Of a stretch of 51,985 nucleotides of DNA, positions 8,548-16,497 are shown piece by piece. Position 1 is the stretch's first letter; each line of letters starts with the position of its first letter. A model generated the notes under the pieces. The model ran no database searches and was not told the DNA's origin. It worked only from the letters and a program-made list of their open reading frames with translations. The stretch covers positions 1-51,985 of the forward strand of contig CAZKTO010000012.1 in NCBI GenBank assembly GCA_964555685.1. Direction: 5' to 3'. Source of the stretch: CAZKTO01 sp964555685. Lineage in GTDB: Bacteria > Chloroflexota > Dehalococcoidia > SHYB01. The translations under genes were made by a program, and so were the position numbers.

Positions 8548-10380
8548 CTAGCGGGTGGCGAGGGCCTTGAAGCGGTCGCGGTTCAGGCGGTGGCGCTCGT
8601 CGTTCGAGAGGACGCGCTTGCGCAGGCGCAGGTTCTTGGGGGTCACCTCGACGACCTCGTCGTCGGCGATGAACTGGAGCGCCTCCTCCAGGCTCATCTG
8701 GACCGGCGGCGTCAGTTTGATGGCGATATCGGAGGTCGAGGAGCGCATGTTCGTCAGCTTCTTCTCTTTGCAGACGTTCACGACCAGGTCAGCGTCGCGG
8801 GCGTGCGTGCCGACGATCATGCCCTCGTAGACTGGCGTGCCCGGCTCGACGAAGGTCATGCCGCGCTGCTGCGCGTTGTTCAGGCCGTAGGCGACGGCGA
8901 TGCCTGTCTCGGCGGCGACGAGGGCGCCCGTGCGGGTCGACTTGACCTCGCCCCGCAGCGGCTCGTAGCCGGTGAAGATGCTGTTCATGACCCCATTGCC
9001 CCGGGTGGCCTTGAGGAAGAAGCCGCGGAAGCCGATGACGCCGCGCGTCGGGATCTTGAACTCGAGACGCATCCGGCCATGGCCGTCGCTGCGCATGTCG
9101 GTCATCTGGGCCAGCCGGGCCGCCAGGTTCTCCGTCAGCACGCCGATGGTCTCATCCCCCACGTCCAGCACCAGCCGCTCGTAGGGCTCGGTGCGCTGCC
9201 CGTGGACCATCTTCACGATCGCCTCGGGCCGCGAGACGCGGAACTCGTACCCCTCGCGGCGCATCGTCTCGACGAGGATAGCCAGGTGCAGCTCCCCGCG
9301 GCCGGAGACCAGGAACTCGTCGGCGCTGTCCGTCTCCTGCACGCGGAGGCTGATGTTGGTCTGGAGCTCGGTGAAGAGGCGCTCGCGGAGTTCGCGCGAG
9401 GTCACGTACAGGCCGTCCTGCCCGGCGAAGGGCCCGTTGTTGACGCCGAAGGTCATCTGGACCGTCGGCTCGCCGATATCGATGGCGGGCAGGGGCTCCG
9501 GACGGTCGATGGCGGCGATGGTATCGCTGATGGCGACATGCTCGAGGCCGGCCAGGGCGACGATCTCGCCCGCCTCGGCCCGCTCGACCTCTTGCCGCGC
9601 CAGACCCTGGTAGGTGAAGAGCCTCGTTACCTTGCGCAGGGCCGTCGTCCCGTCCCGCTTGATGTGAGCGACCTGAACACCCAGGGACACGGCGCCCCGG
9701 GCGATGCGGCCCGTGACGATCTGCCCCAGATGGCTGTCATGGGCCAGGGCCGTCACGAGCATCTGGAAGCCGCCCTCGGGGTCGCCGGCGGGCGGCGGGA
9801 TGTGCTGGACGATGGCCTCGAAGAGGGGCTCCATGCTCTTGGGCGGGTCCTTCGGGTCGGCCATGGCATAGCCGGCCTTGGCGGCGGTATAGAGGACCGG
9901 GAAGTCGAGCTGCTCGGAGTCCGTGGCCAGCTCCAGGAAGAGGTCCTGCACCATCTCCAGGACCTCCCGCGGCCTGGCCGAGGGCCGGTCGATCTTGTTG
10001 ATAACGACGATGGGCTTCAGCCGCTTCTGGAGGGCGTGCTGCAGGACGAAGTAGGTCTGGGGCATGGGGCCGTCCACCGCGTCCACCACCAGGAGGCAGC
10101 CATCGGCCATGTTCAGGACGCGCTCCACCTCGCCGCTGAAGTCGGCGTGGCCGGGCGTATCGATGATGTTGATCTTGACGCCGCGATAGGTGATGGCCGT
10201 GTTCTTCGCCAGAATCGTGATGCCCTTCTCCCGCTCCAGCTCGTTCGAGTCCATGATGAGCTCGCCGACCTGCTGGTTCTCGCGGAAGATGTGGCTCTGC
10301 TTGAGCATAGCGTCCACGAGCGTCGTCTTGCCGTGATCGACGTGAGCGATGATGGCGATGTTGCGGATGGCGGGAGGCAT
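8548..10380 (-). CDS. typA: Ribosome-associated GTPase TypA/BipA
   Basis: This is a translational GTPase of the EF-G family that binds ribosomes and affects 50S assembly and stress or low-temperature growth. The length of 610 residues is standard. The G1 motif AHVDHGKT is at residues 12-19; switch II DTPGHADF and G4 NKID follow. Domain II, domain III and the BipA-specific C-terminal domain (GTHARDADLVVNVCKEKKLTNMRSS) are all present. The start MPPAIRNIAIIAHVDHGK is canonical. The gene has its own promoter with an exact TATAAT and a leader with a terminator-like hairpin (see 10396-10436), suggesting conditional expression. Confidence 0.97.
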   Translation of the reverse strand: MPPAIRNIAIIAHVDHGKTTLVDAMLKQSHIFRENQQVGELIMDSNELEREKGITILAKNTAITYRGVKINIIDTPGHADFSGEVERVLNMADGCLLVVDAVDGPMPQTYFVLQHALQKRLKPIVVINKIDRPSARPREVLEMVQDLFLELATDSEQLDFPVLYTAAKAGYAMADPKDPPKSMEPLFEAIVQHIPPPAGDPEGGFQMLVTALAHDSHLGQIVTGRIARGAVSLGVQVAHIKRDGTTALRKVTRLFTYQGLARQEVERAEAGEIVALAGLEHVAISDTIAAIDRPEPLPAIDIGEPTVQMTFGVNNGPFAGQDGLYVTSRELRERLFTELQTNISLRVQETDSADEFLVSGRGELHLAILVETMRREGYEFRVSRPEAIVKMVHGQRTEPYERLVLDVGDETIGVLTENLAARLAQMTDMRSDGHGRMRLEFKIPTRGVIGFRGFFLKATRGNGVMNSIFTGYEPLRGEVKSTRTGALVAAETGIAVAYGLNNAQQRGMTFVEPGTPVYEGMIVGTHARDADLVVNVCKEKKLTNMRSSTSDIAIKLTPPVQMSLEEALQFIADDEVVEVTPKNLRLRKRVLSNDERHRLNRDRFKALATR

Positions 10381-10395
10381 GAAAGCTCGCTACCG

Positions 10396-10421
10396 AAAAA
10401 GGCTGGTCGGCGAAGACCAGC
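10396..10421 (-). terminator. Terminator-like hairpin in the typA leader
   Basis: On the minus strand, GCTGGTC (10421-10415), a 6-nt loop and GACCAGC (10408-10402) form a 7-bp stem followed closely by five U (10400-10396). It lies between the TATAAT at 10436-10431 and the typA ATG at 10380. It could end transcripts from the gene upstream, attenuate typA itself, or do both. Confidence 0.6.
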
Positions 10422-10430
10422 GCTTTCTTG

Positions 10431-10436
10431 ATTATA
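10431..10436 (-). promoter_or_regulatory. Minus 10 element of typA promoter
   Basis: There is an exact TATAAT on the minus strand, 51 bp before the typA start. No strong -35 is visible; the best hexamer at 17 nt is CGTCAA. The predicted transcript begins almost at the foot of the leader hairpin. Confidence 0.55.
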
Positions 10437-10512
10437 GCATCTATCACCGGGCGTTGACGGACTGCCGCAGAGCGCAGAGCGCCGCGGGCGGGGCCCGGCG
10501 CGTCAGGCGGCG

Positions 10513-11925
10513 CTATGCGCCCGCGCGCACGAAGCGGTGGTACTCCAGGGCGTTCTTGACCGCCCGGGCCGCGCGCTCGTAGGTGGGGAACGCCGGGATG
10601 CCCTTCGACCGGAACTGCTCGTCCAGCTCGCGCAGGAGATCGGCGTGGCGGTAGGGCGATGGCGAATTGGGGATGGCGACGATGGGCTTGGCCGTCCGCT
10701 CTTTCAGGCGCAGGAGCGCCTCCATCTGCGTCTCGGTGGCTCCCTGGTTCCGCTGGCCGGCCAGCAGGCTGAACTGCATGACGATGACATCGATGACCGG
10801 GTCGCCGGCCAGGACGTCCATGATCGTATCGATCTCGCGGCGATTGGAGCCCATGTCGATGGGGTTGCGGAAGCTGGCGCCCACCAGGCTGAAGAACTGG
10901 GCCAGGCGGTCGTAGGACGCGGGCGAGAGGGGGGGCACGGAGAGGCCCGCCTTGACGAAGGCGTCCGTGATGGAGACGGACTGGCCTCCGGCGCCGCCGG
11001 TGAGCCCGCACCCGGCGCCCATGAAGGGCGGAGCCATCAGCAGCGCCTTGAACGTGTCCACCGCATCCTCGAGGGAGTGGACCAGGATGGCGCCCGTCTG
11101 CTTGGCCATGGCCTCCCAGATGGCCATGGACTCGGCCAGCGCGGCCGTGTGCGAGGCCGTGGCGCGCTTGCCGGCGTCCGTCTGCCCGCCCTTCCAGATC
11201 ACCACCGGCTTGCGGGGCGTCGTCTCGCGCAGCAGGCGGAAGAAGCGCCGGCCGTCCCGCACGCTCTCGATGTACATGCCGATGGCCTCGGTCTGCGGGT
11301 CCTGGGCCAGGTACTCCAGATAGTCCGCGTTCTCCAGCACGATCCCATTGCCGAAGCTGATCATCTTGCTGATGCGGACGCCGTTCTCCGGCGCGGCTAC
11401 GGAGAAGGAGTTGGCGTGGGAGCCGCTCTGGCTGGCAAAGCCGACGCTGCCCCCATCGTAGACCGGCTGGCCGGGGAAGAAGCAGACGCCCAGCGATGGG
11501 TTGTGGAGGCCCATGCAGTTGGGGCCCACCAGGACCATGCCGGCCTCCCGCGCCATGGCCAGGAGCTGGTCCTGGGCCGCCTTGCCCTCGGCCGTGCCCG
11601 TCTCGGCGTATCCCGCGGTGAAGAGCGTCAGTCCGCCCACCTGGTGCTGAATGCAGTCGGCCATCACTCGGGGCGCCACGGACCTGGGCACCGCGCACAC
11701 GGCGTAGTCCACGGGCTCGGGCACCTGGTCGAGGCTCGTGTAGTTGACGACGCCCAGTCCCTCGATCTCCGGGATCTCCTTGGGGTCAACCTGGACCGAG
11801 TAGAGCTTGCCCTTGAACCGCTTCATGCCGTTGAGCCACATGAAGCCGCTGGACTTCTTGTCACCGAAGATGACGACGGTCTTGGGGTTGAAGGCCCGGT
11901 CCAGGGCGGCGAAGTCGATGGGCAT
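10513..11925 (-). CDS. CoA-binding/succinyl-CoA-ligase-like protein (NDP-forming acyl-CoA synthetase alpha part)
   Basis: The 470 residues cover the alpha half of NDP-forming acyl-CoA synthetases. A CoA-binding Rossmann domain (about 1-130, TVVIFGDKKSSG) is followed by a succinyl-CoA-ligase flavodoxin-like domain (about 140-300, LVGPNCMG and FASQSGSH) and a second such domain. The segment TASHTAALAES, near residue 255, matches the phospho-His loop of the family. No ATP-grasp (beta) domain is present here or next door, so the protein either works with a partner encoded elsewhere or does another CoA-linked job. The start has GGAGGA six bases upstream. It has its own promoter at 11956-11985 and is followed by typA. 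Confidence 0.85.
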   Translation of the reverse strand: MPIDFAALDRAFNPKTVVIFGDKKSSGFMWLNGMKRFKGKLYSVQVDPKEIPEIEGLGVVNYTSLDQVPEPVDYAVCAVPRSVAPRVMADCIQHQVGGLTLFTAGYAETGTAEGKAAQDQLLAMAREAGMVLVGPNCMGLHNPSLGVCFFPGQPVYDGGSVGFASQSGSHANSFSVAAPENGVRISKMISFGNGIVLENADYLEYLAQDPQTEAIGMYIESVRDGRRFFRLLRETTPRKPVVIWKGGQTDAGKRATASHTAALAESMAIWEAMAKQTGAILVHSLEDAVDTFKALLMAPPFMGAGCGLTGGAGGQSVSITDAFVKAGLSVPPLSPASYDRLAQFFSLVGASFRNPIDMGSNRREIDTIMDVLAGDPVIDVIVMQFSLLAGQRNQGATETQMEALLRLKERTAKPIVAIPNSPSPYRHADLLRELDEQFRSKGIPAFPTYERAARAVKNALEYHRFVRAGA

Positions 11926-11955
11926 GGGGGTCCTCCAGAAGAGGAAGCGGCAGCC

Positions 11956-11985
11956 ATTATAGCGGCGCCTCAGATGGAGCGGCAA
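11956..11985 (-). promoter_or_regulatory. Promoter of the CoA-binding protein gene
   Basis: On the minus strand, TTGCCG (11985-11980) and an exact TATAAT (11961-11956) are 18 nt apart. The promoter sits between the znuB stop and this gene, about 30 bp before its ATG. Confidence 0.65.
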
Positions 11986-11995
11986 ACAGAAGCGG

Positions 11996-12841
11996 TCAGG
12001 GCATGGGGTGAAGGCGGCGCCAGAGGAGGCCCTGGGAGGGAGAGAGGATGAGAGCAAGGATGAAGAGGGCGGTCGCAGAAAGAACGATCGTTGGGCCCGT
12101 GGGTACGTTCAGGTGGTAGGAGAGATAGAGGCCAGCCACGACGGCGGCCAGCGCGACGGCGACGGCCGTCGCCATCAGCGCCGGCAGGCGCCGGGCCAGC
12201 AGACGCGCCGTCGCCGCCGGGGTCACCAGCAGTGCCAGCACGAGGACGATCCCCACGGACGTGAGCGCCGCCACCGTCGTCACGCCGACGAGCAGCGGCA
12301 GCAGGTACTCCACCAGGCGCACCGGCACGCCGGAGACCGCCGCCATCGTCGAGTCGTACGCCGTGAACAGCAGCTCTTTGTAGAGGAGCAGGACCGCCGC
12401 CAGCACGCCGCCGGCGACGCCTCCCACGGCGGCCACGTCCGTCCACGAGGCGCCCAGCGGGTTCCCGAACAGAAAGCCAAAGAGATCGGGCGCATAGCCA
12501 TCGGCCCGGCTCACGATGATGATCCCCAGGGCGAACCCGGCGGCGTAGATGATCCCGATGGACGTGTCCATCAGCAGGCGCGTCTGGCGGGTCAGGAAGG
12601 TCATGGCGATGGAGGCCGGGAAGACCCAGGCCAGCGCGCCACCCAGCACGCTCCCGCCCATGACGAAGGCCGCGCCCATGCCCGTAAGGGAGGAGTGGGC
12701 GATGGCATCGCCCATGAACCCCAGCCCTTTCAGCACCACGTAGGTGCCCACCACGGCGCAGACCACCCCCGCCAGCGCCGCGACTACCAACGCGCGCTGC
12801 ATGAAAGCGTACTGGAGCGGCTCCACGAAGGCGTCGTGCAT
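11996..12841 (-). CDS. znuB: Zinc ABC transporter permease ZnuB
   Basis: This is the membrane subunit of a zinc (possibly manganese) importer of the ABC-3 family. The 281 residues contain about eight hydrophobic segments. The family signature is near the N-terminus (GTYVVLKGLGFMGDAIAHSS), with further conserved parts DTSIGIIYAAGFALGI and SVGIVLVLALLVTPAATARLL. It starts at an ATG that overlaps the znuC stop by one base (TGATG), so translation is coupled. It is the last gene of fur-znuA-znuC-znuB. Specificity for zinc rests on the neighbours and the ZnuA ligands. Confidence 0.93.
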   Translation of the reverse strand: MHDAFVEPLQYAFMQRALVVAALAGVVCAVVGTYVVLKGLGFMGDAIAHSSLTGMGAAFVMGGSVLGGALAWVFPASIAMTFLTRQTRLLMDTSIGIIYAAGFALGIIIVSRADGYAPDLFGFLFGNPLGASWTDVAAVGGVAGGVLAAVLLLYKELLFTAYDSTMAAVSGVPVRLVEYLLPLLVGVTTVAALTSVGIVLVLALLVTPAATARLLARRLPALMATAVAVALAAVVAGLYLSYHLNVPTGPTIVLSATALFILALILSPSQGLLWRRLHPMP

Positions 12842-13650
12842 CAGGCGCCTCCATCGCGGCCCTTGGGCTGGGGCGCGTGGGCGTGATGCTGGTAGGCGTA
12901 GACCTTGCCGTCCGCGTGGACCGTGAGGAGGTGCTGGCCGAAGGTCTCGCCCAGGACGTCCTCGGTGAGAATCTGGTCGGGCCGGCCCACGGCGACGACG
13001 GTGCCGCGGATGCAGCAGGCGCGGTCGCAGGCGGTGGAGACGCATGAGAGATCGTGGGTGCTCATGACGATGGTGGCTCCTTCGTCCTTGAGCGCCCGGA
13101 TGATGTCGAGGAACTGGTGCTGGGCCGCGGCGTCGAGGCCGGCCATGGGCTCGTCCAGCAGGAGCAGCCGCGGGCGGCTGGCCAGGGCGCGGGCGAGGAG
13201 CACCCGCCGCCGCTGGCCTCCCGAGAGCTCGCCGATGAGGCGGTCGCGCAGCTCGGCCATCCCCACCTTGGCCAGCGCCTCCTCGGCGGCCTCCCGGTCC
13301 GCCCGGCCCGGCCGCCGGAACAGGCCCAGGCCCCCGTACCGGCCCATCAGCGCCACATCGGCCACGCTCACGGGGAAGTCCCAGTCCACCAGCTCCATCT
13401 GGGGCACGTAGCCGGCCTGCGCCCGGGATGCCCCCGCCGGCTGGCCAAAGAGACGCACCTGGCCCCGCCACGGCTTCAGGAGACCCAGGACGGCCTTGAA
13501 GAGCGTCGACTTGCCGGAGCCGTTGGCCCCGATGACGCCCATGATCTCGCCCTGGGGCACCTGGAAGGTGATATCGTGCAGGACCAGGTGCTGCCCGTAG
13601 CCCGCCCAAAGGCCCTGCACCTCCAGCGCCAGGGCGCCGCTGCTACTCAT
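12841..13650 (-). CDS. znuC: Zinc ABC transporter ATP-binding protein ZnuC
   Basis: This is the ATPase that powers the ZnuB permease. It is 269 residues from the ATG preceded by a strong AGGAGGA; an earlier in-frame ATG at 13674 would overlap znuA and adds only Arg-rich sequence. Walker A GANGSGKST is at residues 41-49, the signature LSGGQRRRVLLARAL is in the middle, Walker B is LLLLDEP, and the switch His is in MSTHDLS. The C-terminal tail has a His cluster (AYQHHAHAP), common in metal transporters, that might bind zinc. The znuA stop lies 10 bp upstream. Confidence 0.94.
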   Translation of the reverse strand: MSSSGALALEVQGLWAGYGQHLVLHDITFQVPQGEIMGVIGANGSGKSTLFKAVLGLLKPWRGQVRLFGQPAGASRAQAGYVPQMELVDWDFPVSVADVALMGRYGGLGLFRRPGRADREAAEEALAKVGMAELRDRLIGELSGGQRRRVLLARALASRPRLLLLDEPMAGLDAAAQHQFLDIIRALKDEGATIVMSTHDLSCVSTACDRACCIRGTVVAVGRPDQILTEDVLGETFGQHLLTVHADGKVYAYQHHAHAPQPKGRDGGA

Positions 13651-13660
13651 GCGTCCTCCT

Positions 13661-14629
13661 CTACGGCGTCGCACCCCCGAGGAGCGTGACGAGGCTCTTG
13701 GCGTTGGCCCGCATCATCTCGACATAGGAAGGCGTCTCATCGCTCAGGGCGTCGGAGTTGATGACGCCCACCCTGGCGCCCGTGTCCCGGGCCACCTGGC
13801 GCAGCGCGTCCTGGCTGAACTGCGGCTCGGCGAAGACGGCGGGGATCCGCTCCCGCCGGACCAGCGCGACGACCTCGGCCACCCTGCCAGGCGAGAGGTC
13901 GCCGCCGCTGCTCGGCAGGAAGGCCGATACCCGGAGGCCGTACCGCTCGCCGAAGTAGCCGAAGGCGTCGTGGAAGGTGACCAGATGCCGTCGCGCGGGC
14001 GGGATAGGCTTGAGCGTCGCCTCGATCTCCTCATCCAGCCTGCGGAGCGCCTCGATGTAGGCGCCGGCGTTGCGGCGGTAGAGCCCGGTCCGCGCCGGGT
14101 CCGCCTTCGCCAGCCCGTCCCGGATGCGCTCCACGTAGTGGATGGCGTACCGCGGGTCCTGCCAGAAGTGCGGGTCGGCGCCCCTCTTTTCGTCCCCATC
14201 CCCTCGGTCCCCCAACCGTCCCGGCTTCAGGCCCGTGGACGCCACGATGACCGCGGCGTCGCGCCGTCGCGCGCCGTCGATGAGGGGCCCGAGGAAGCCA
14301 TCCAGGCCGGCGCCGTTGGTCACGATGACTCGCGCCCCGCCGATGGTCACGCTGTCCCTGGGCGACGACTGGAAGGCGTGCACGTCCGCACCCGAGGGTA
14401 TGAGATGCCTCACCTCGACAGCCTCTCCGCCGACGTTTCTCACAAGGTCAGCCAGGATGACGGTGGTGGTCACGACCGGGACCCGCCCCGCCGGACCGCT
14501 GTCCTGGGCGCCATCACCGCCGCAGGCCGCGACCCCAAGCGCAGCCAAAGCCACCGCCACCATCGCGAAGAGCGCCCCGACTCGCCGGGGCCACTGCCGG
14601 GGCCGCCAACGCCTCCGCTCTGGACGCAT
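13661..14629 (-). CDS. znuA: Zinc-binding lipoprotein ZnuA
   Basis: This is the extracellular solute-binding protein of the zinc importer. I choose the second ATG (322 residues), which has TTGGAG upstream; the ATG 18 bp earlier has a weaker site. A signal peptide ends in a lipobox with Cys36 (LGVAAC). The three His ligands of the cluster A-1 family are His84 (ADVHAF), His154 (DPHFWQDP) and His220 (TFHDAFGYF), with Asp293 as a likely fourth ligand. The loop before the second His (GDRGDGDEKRGAD) is charged and not His-rich, so it is short for a ZnuA. Two candidate Zur sites lie between this gene and fur. Confidence 0.92.
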   Translation of the reverse strand: MRPERRRWRPRQWPRRVGALFAMVAVALAALGVAACGGDGAQDSGPAGRVPVVTTTVILADLVRNVGGEAVEVRHLIPSGADVHAFQSSPRDSVTIGGARVIVTNGAGLDGFLGPLIDGARRRDAAVIVASTGLKPGRLGDRGDGDEKRGADPHFWQDPRYAIHYVERIRDGLAKADPARTGLYRRNAGAYIEALRRLDEEIEATLKPIPPARRHLVTFHDAFGYFGERYGLRVSAFLPSSGGDLSPGRVAEVVALVRRERIPAVFAEPQFSQDALRQVARDTGARVGVINSDALSDETPSYVEMMRANAKSLVTLLGGATP

Positions 14630-14675
14630 ATCGGTCTCCAACGGCATCGGTACTGTCTCGTTTCGGCCCGTTCAT

Positions 14676-14719
14676 TGAGATTCAGTATCAATACCATCCA
14701 GCAATGAGACCCGGTATCA
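14676..14719. promoter_or_regulatory. Two candidate Zur/Fur operators before znuA
   Basis: TGAGATTCAGTATCA (14676-14690) and TGAGACCCGGTATCA (14705-14719) share TGAGA(Y)...GTATCA, an imperfect inverted repeat. Their starts are 29 bp apart, close to three helical turns. A third copy lies in the fur promoter. The sites sit where the znuA promoter must be, in the 110-bp gap after fur. The consensus is derived here and not taken from a known regulon. Confidence 0.6.
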
Positions 14720-14739
14720 CCAGTCGCCAAAAAAGAGAG

Positions 14740-15180
14740 CTAGGCCGCCTCCGTCTTGGCCAGGCAGTCGCGGCAGCGGCCGTAGACCTCGAGCCAGTGT
14801 CCCTCCATGGAGAACTGGTGGCCGGCGGCCCGCTCGCGCAGCACCGGCTCGATCTCGCAGCCCAGGAGGTCCTGGGAGTGGCCGCACTCGGTGCAGATCA
14901 GATGATGGTGGTGGCCGCGATGGCTCACCTGGTAGTGCAGGCGCCCGTTCTCCAGGAGCACCCGGCAGACGAGGCCCATGTCCACCATGAGCTTGACGTT
15001 CCGGTAGATGGTGGCCCTGCCGACGCCCGGGAGCTCCTGGCCAAGGCCCTCGGCGGTGAAGTGTCCCCGCTGCCGGGCCACGGCCTTGGCGACGGTCCAG
15101 CGGGACGCCGTGACCCGTTGACCCTGCTCCTCCAGCCGGGCGATGAAGCCCTCCACCAGCGGATGGCGCCCTGCGGCCAT
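14740..15180 (-). CDS. Fur-family zinc uptake regulator (Zur-like)
   Basis: This 146-residue repressor of the Fur family has an N-terminal winged helix (about 10-85, with GVGRATIYRNVKLMVDMGL as recognition region). The C-terminal metal and dimer domain contains the HHHH-LICTECG motif at 90-100. The structural zinc cysteines Cys96, Cys99, Cys136 and Cys139 are all present. Adjacency to znuACB suggests zinc as the signal, so Zur is a better guess than Fur proper. It has a perfect TTGACA-N17 promoter, and one copy of the candidate operator covers the predicted start site, which implies autorepression. It is the first gene before znuA on the same strand. Confidence 0.9.
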   Translation of the reverse strand: MAAGRHPLVEGFIARLEEQGQRVTASRWTVAKAVARQRGHFTAEGLGQELPGVGRATIYRNVKLMVDMGLVCRVLLENGRLHYQVSHRGHHHHLICTECGHSQDLLGCEIEPVLRERAAGHQFSMEGHWLEVYGRCRDCLAKTEAA

Positions 15181-15182
15181 AA

Positions 15183-15229
15183 TGAGACCTCGTATCGAAA
15201 AGCATACGGGCCCCTTCGGCTTCTGTCAA
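15183..15229 (-). promoter_or_regulatory. fur/zur promoter with overlapping operator
   Basis: On the minus strand, TTGACA (15229-15224) and TATGCT (15206-15201) are spaced 17 nt. Directly downstream, TGAGACCTCGTATCG (15183-15197 on the plus strand) is the third copy of the operator motif, ending 2 bp before the ATG. This position suits autorepression. Confidence 0.7.
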
Positions 15230-15349
15230 TAGCACGCCGCTTGCCGCCCAGGGTCGTTCAAGTAGGGTATAGTATCATTCCAGCCACCGAGGAGAGACTG
15301 GTGGCAGACTCGCCCGCATAATGCTGCGGCGGGCCTGGGGAGGCTGAGC

Positions 15350-16480
15350 ATGCGCGACCGGCGGGTCGTCGACGCCGACGGCCATATCCTCGAGCCGCGG
15401 GACCTGTGGACCAGGAACGTCCCCGCCAGGTTCCGGGACGGCACGCTTTCGGTCGTCTGGAACCCGGAGCTGCGCCTCGACCAGACGCTCCTCGCCGGCC
15501 AGGTCGTTCAGCGGGCGTCGGTGAATAACGGCATGGCGCGGCAGTCGGCGGCCCGGCGCGCCGACCCCAGCGGCTGGCGCTGGGAGGAGCAGACGCCCGC
15601 GGGGCTCGACGCCGCGGCCCGCGTCGCCGAGCTGGACCGGGAGGGGATCGACGCCGCGGCCCTCTATCCGTCGCTAGGCCTGCTCCTGGGCGGCATCGCC
15701 GAGCCCGAGCACGCGGTGGCCGCCTGCCGCATCTATAACGACTGGCTGGCCGAGTTCTGCCGCGCGGCGCCGGAGCGGCTCATCGGCGTCGCCGCGTTAC
15801 CCATGCAGGCGCCCGAGGCATCCGCCATCGAGGCCCGGCGCGCCGTCGAGGAGGCGGGCATGCGCGGCGTCTTCGTCCGCCCCAATCCCTACAACGGCCG
15901 CCCGCTGCACGATCGCACCTTCGACCCGCTGTGGGAGGCGCTCCAGGGGCTGGGCGTGCCCGTGGGCCTGCACCCCTCCGGCACCGTCGAGGTGACGAGC
16001 GCGGCCCAGACCTACAAGCCGCTCTGGGGCCCCGAGCTCCTCTACGTCGGCAAGCCGATGCACTTTCTGATCGACGACCTCATGGCCCTCTCCATGCTCA
16101 TGGGCACAGGTGTGCTGGAGCGCTTCCCGCGCCTGAAGGTCGTGGTGCTGGAGGCCGGCGGCGGCTGGCTGCCCCACTGGGCCGACAAGATGGACCATTG
16201 GTTCGACGTGGTCCACTACCAGGTGAAGCACCTCTCGCTCAAGCCCAGCGAGTACCTGCGGCGCCAGGTCTGGACGTCGTTCGATCCCGACGAGCGGACG
16301 CTGCCCGCCGTCATCGAGCTCCTGGGGCCTGACCGGCTGGTCTGGGCCTCCGACTTCCCGCACATGGACGTCATGGCGCCGTCGGCAACCGAGGAGCTGT
16401 ACGAGCACATCGCGGGGCTGGACGGGGCGGCGCGGGAGAAGGTGCTGGGGGCCAACGCGCGGGAGCTGTACGGGGTGTAG
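15350..16480 (+). CDS. Amidohydrolase-2 (ACMSD-like) family metal hydrolase/decarboxylase
   Basis: This 376-residue TIM-barrel protein belongs to the amidohydrolase_2 group. The group includes aminocarboxymuconate-semialdehyde decarboxylase and other C-C or C-N cleaving enzymes of aromatic degradation. The metal motif DADGH is at residues 8-12, a further His is in GLHPSG, LEAGGGWLPHW is in the later barrel, and the catalytic Asp is in WASDFPHMD near the C-terminus. The start has GGGGAGGCTGAGC upstream. It is the first of only a few plus-strand genes and converges on an SDR gene 17 bp away. A relative of similar length lies at 47288-48403. The substrate is unknown. Confidence 0.87.
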   Translation: MRDRRVVDADGHILEPRDLWTRNVPARFRDGTLSVVWNPELRLDQTLLAGQVVQRASVNNGMARQSAARRADPSGWRWEEQTPAGLDAAARVAELDREGIDAAALYPSLGLLLGGIAEPEHAVAACRIYNDWLAEFCRAAPERLIGVAALPMQAPEASAIEARRAVEEAGMRGVFVRPNPYNGRPLHDRTFDPLWEALQGLGVPVGLHPSGTVEVTSAAQTYKPLWGPELLYVGKPMHFLIDDLMALSMLMGTGVLERFPRLKVVVLEAGGGWLPHWADKMDHWFDVVHYQVKHLSLKPSEYLRRQVWTSFDPDERTLPAVIELLGPDRLVWASDFPHMDVMAPSATEELYEHIAGLDGAAREKVLGANARELYGV

Positions 16481-16497
16481 GAGGCGTGGCTCCGCGC

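Noticed and set aside
8473..10431. Plus-strand frame of 652 codons opposite typA
   Set aside because: It is antisense shadow; TypA on the other strand is full-length with every G motif.
12842..13609. N-terminal extension of znuB over znuC
   Set aside because: The extension is an out-of-frame reading of znuC; the coupled ATG at 12841 gives a normal ZnuB.
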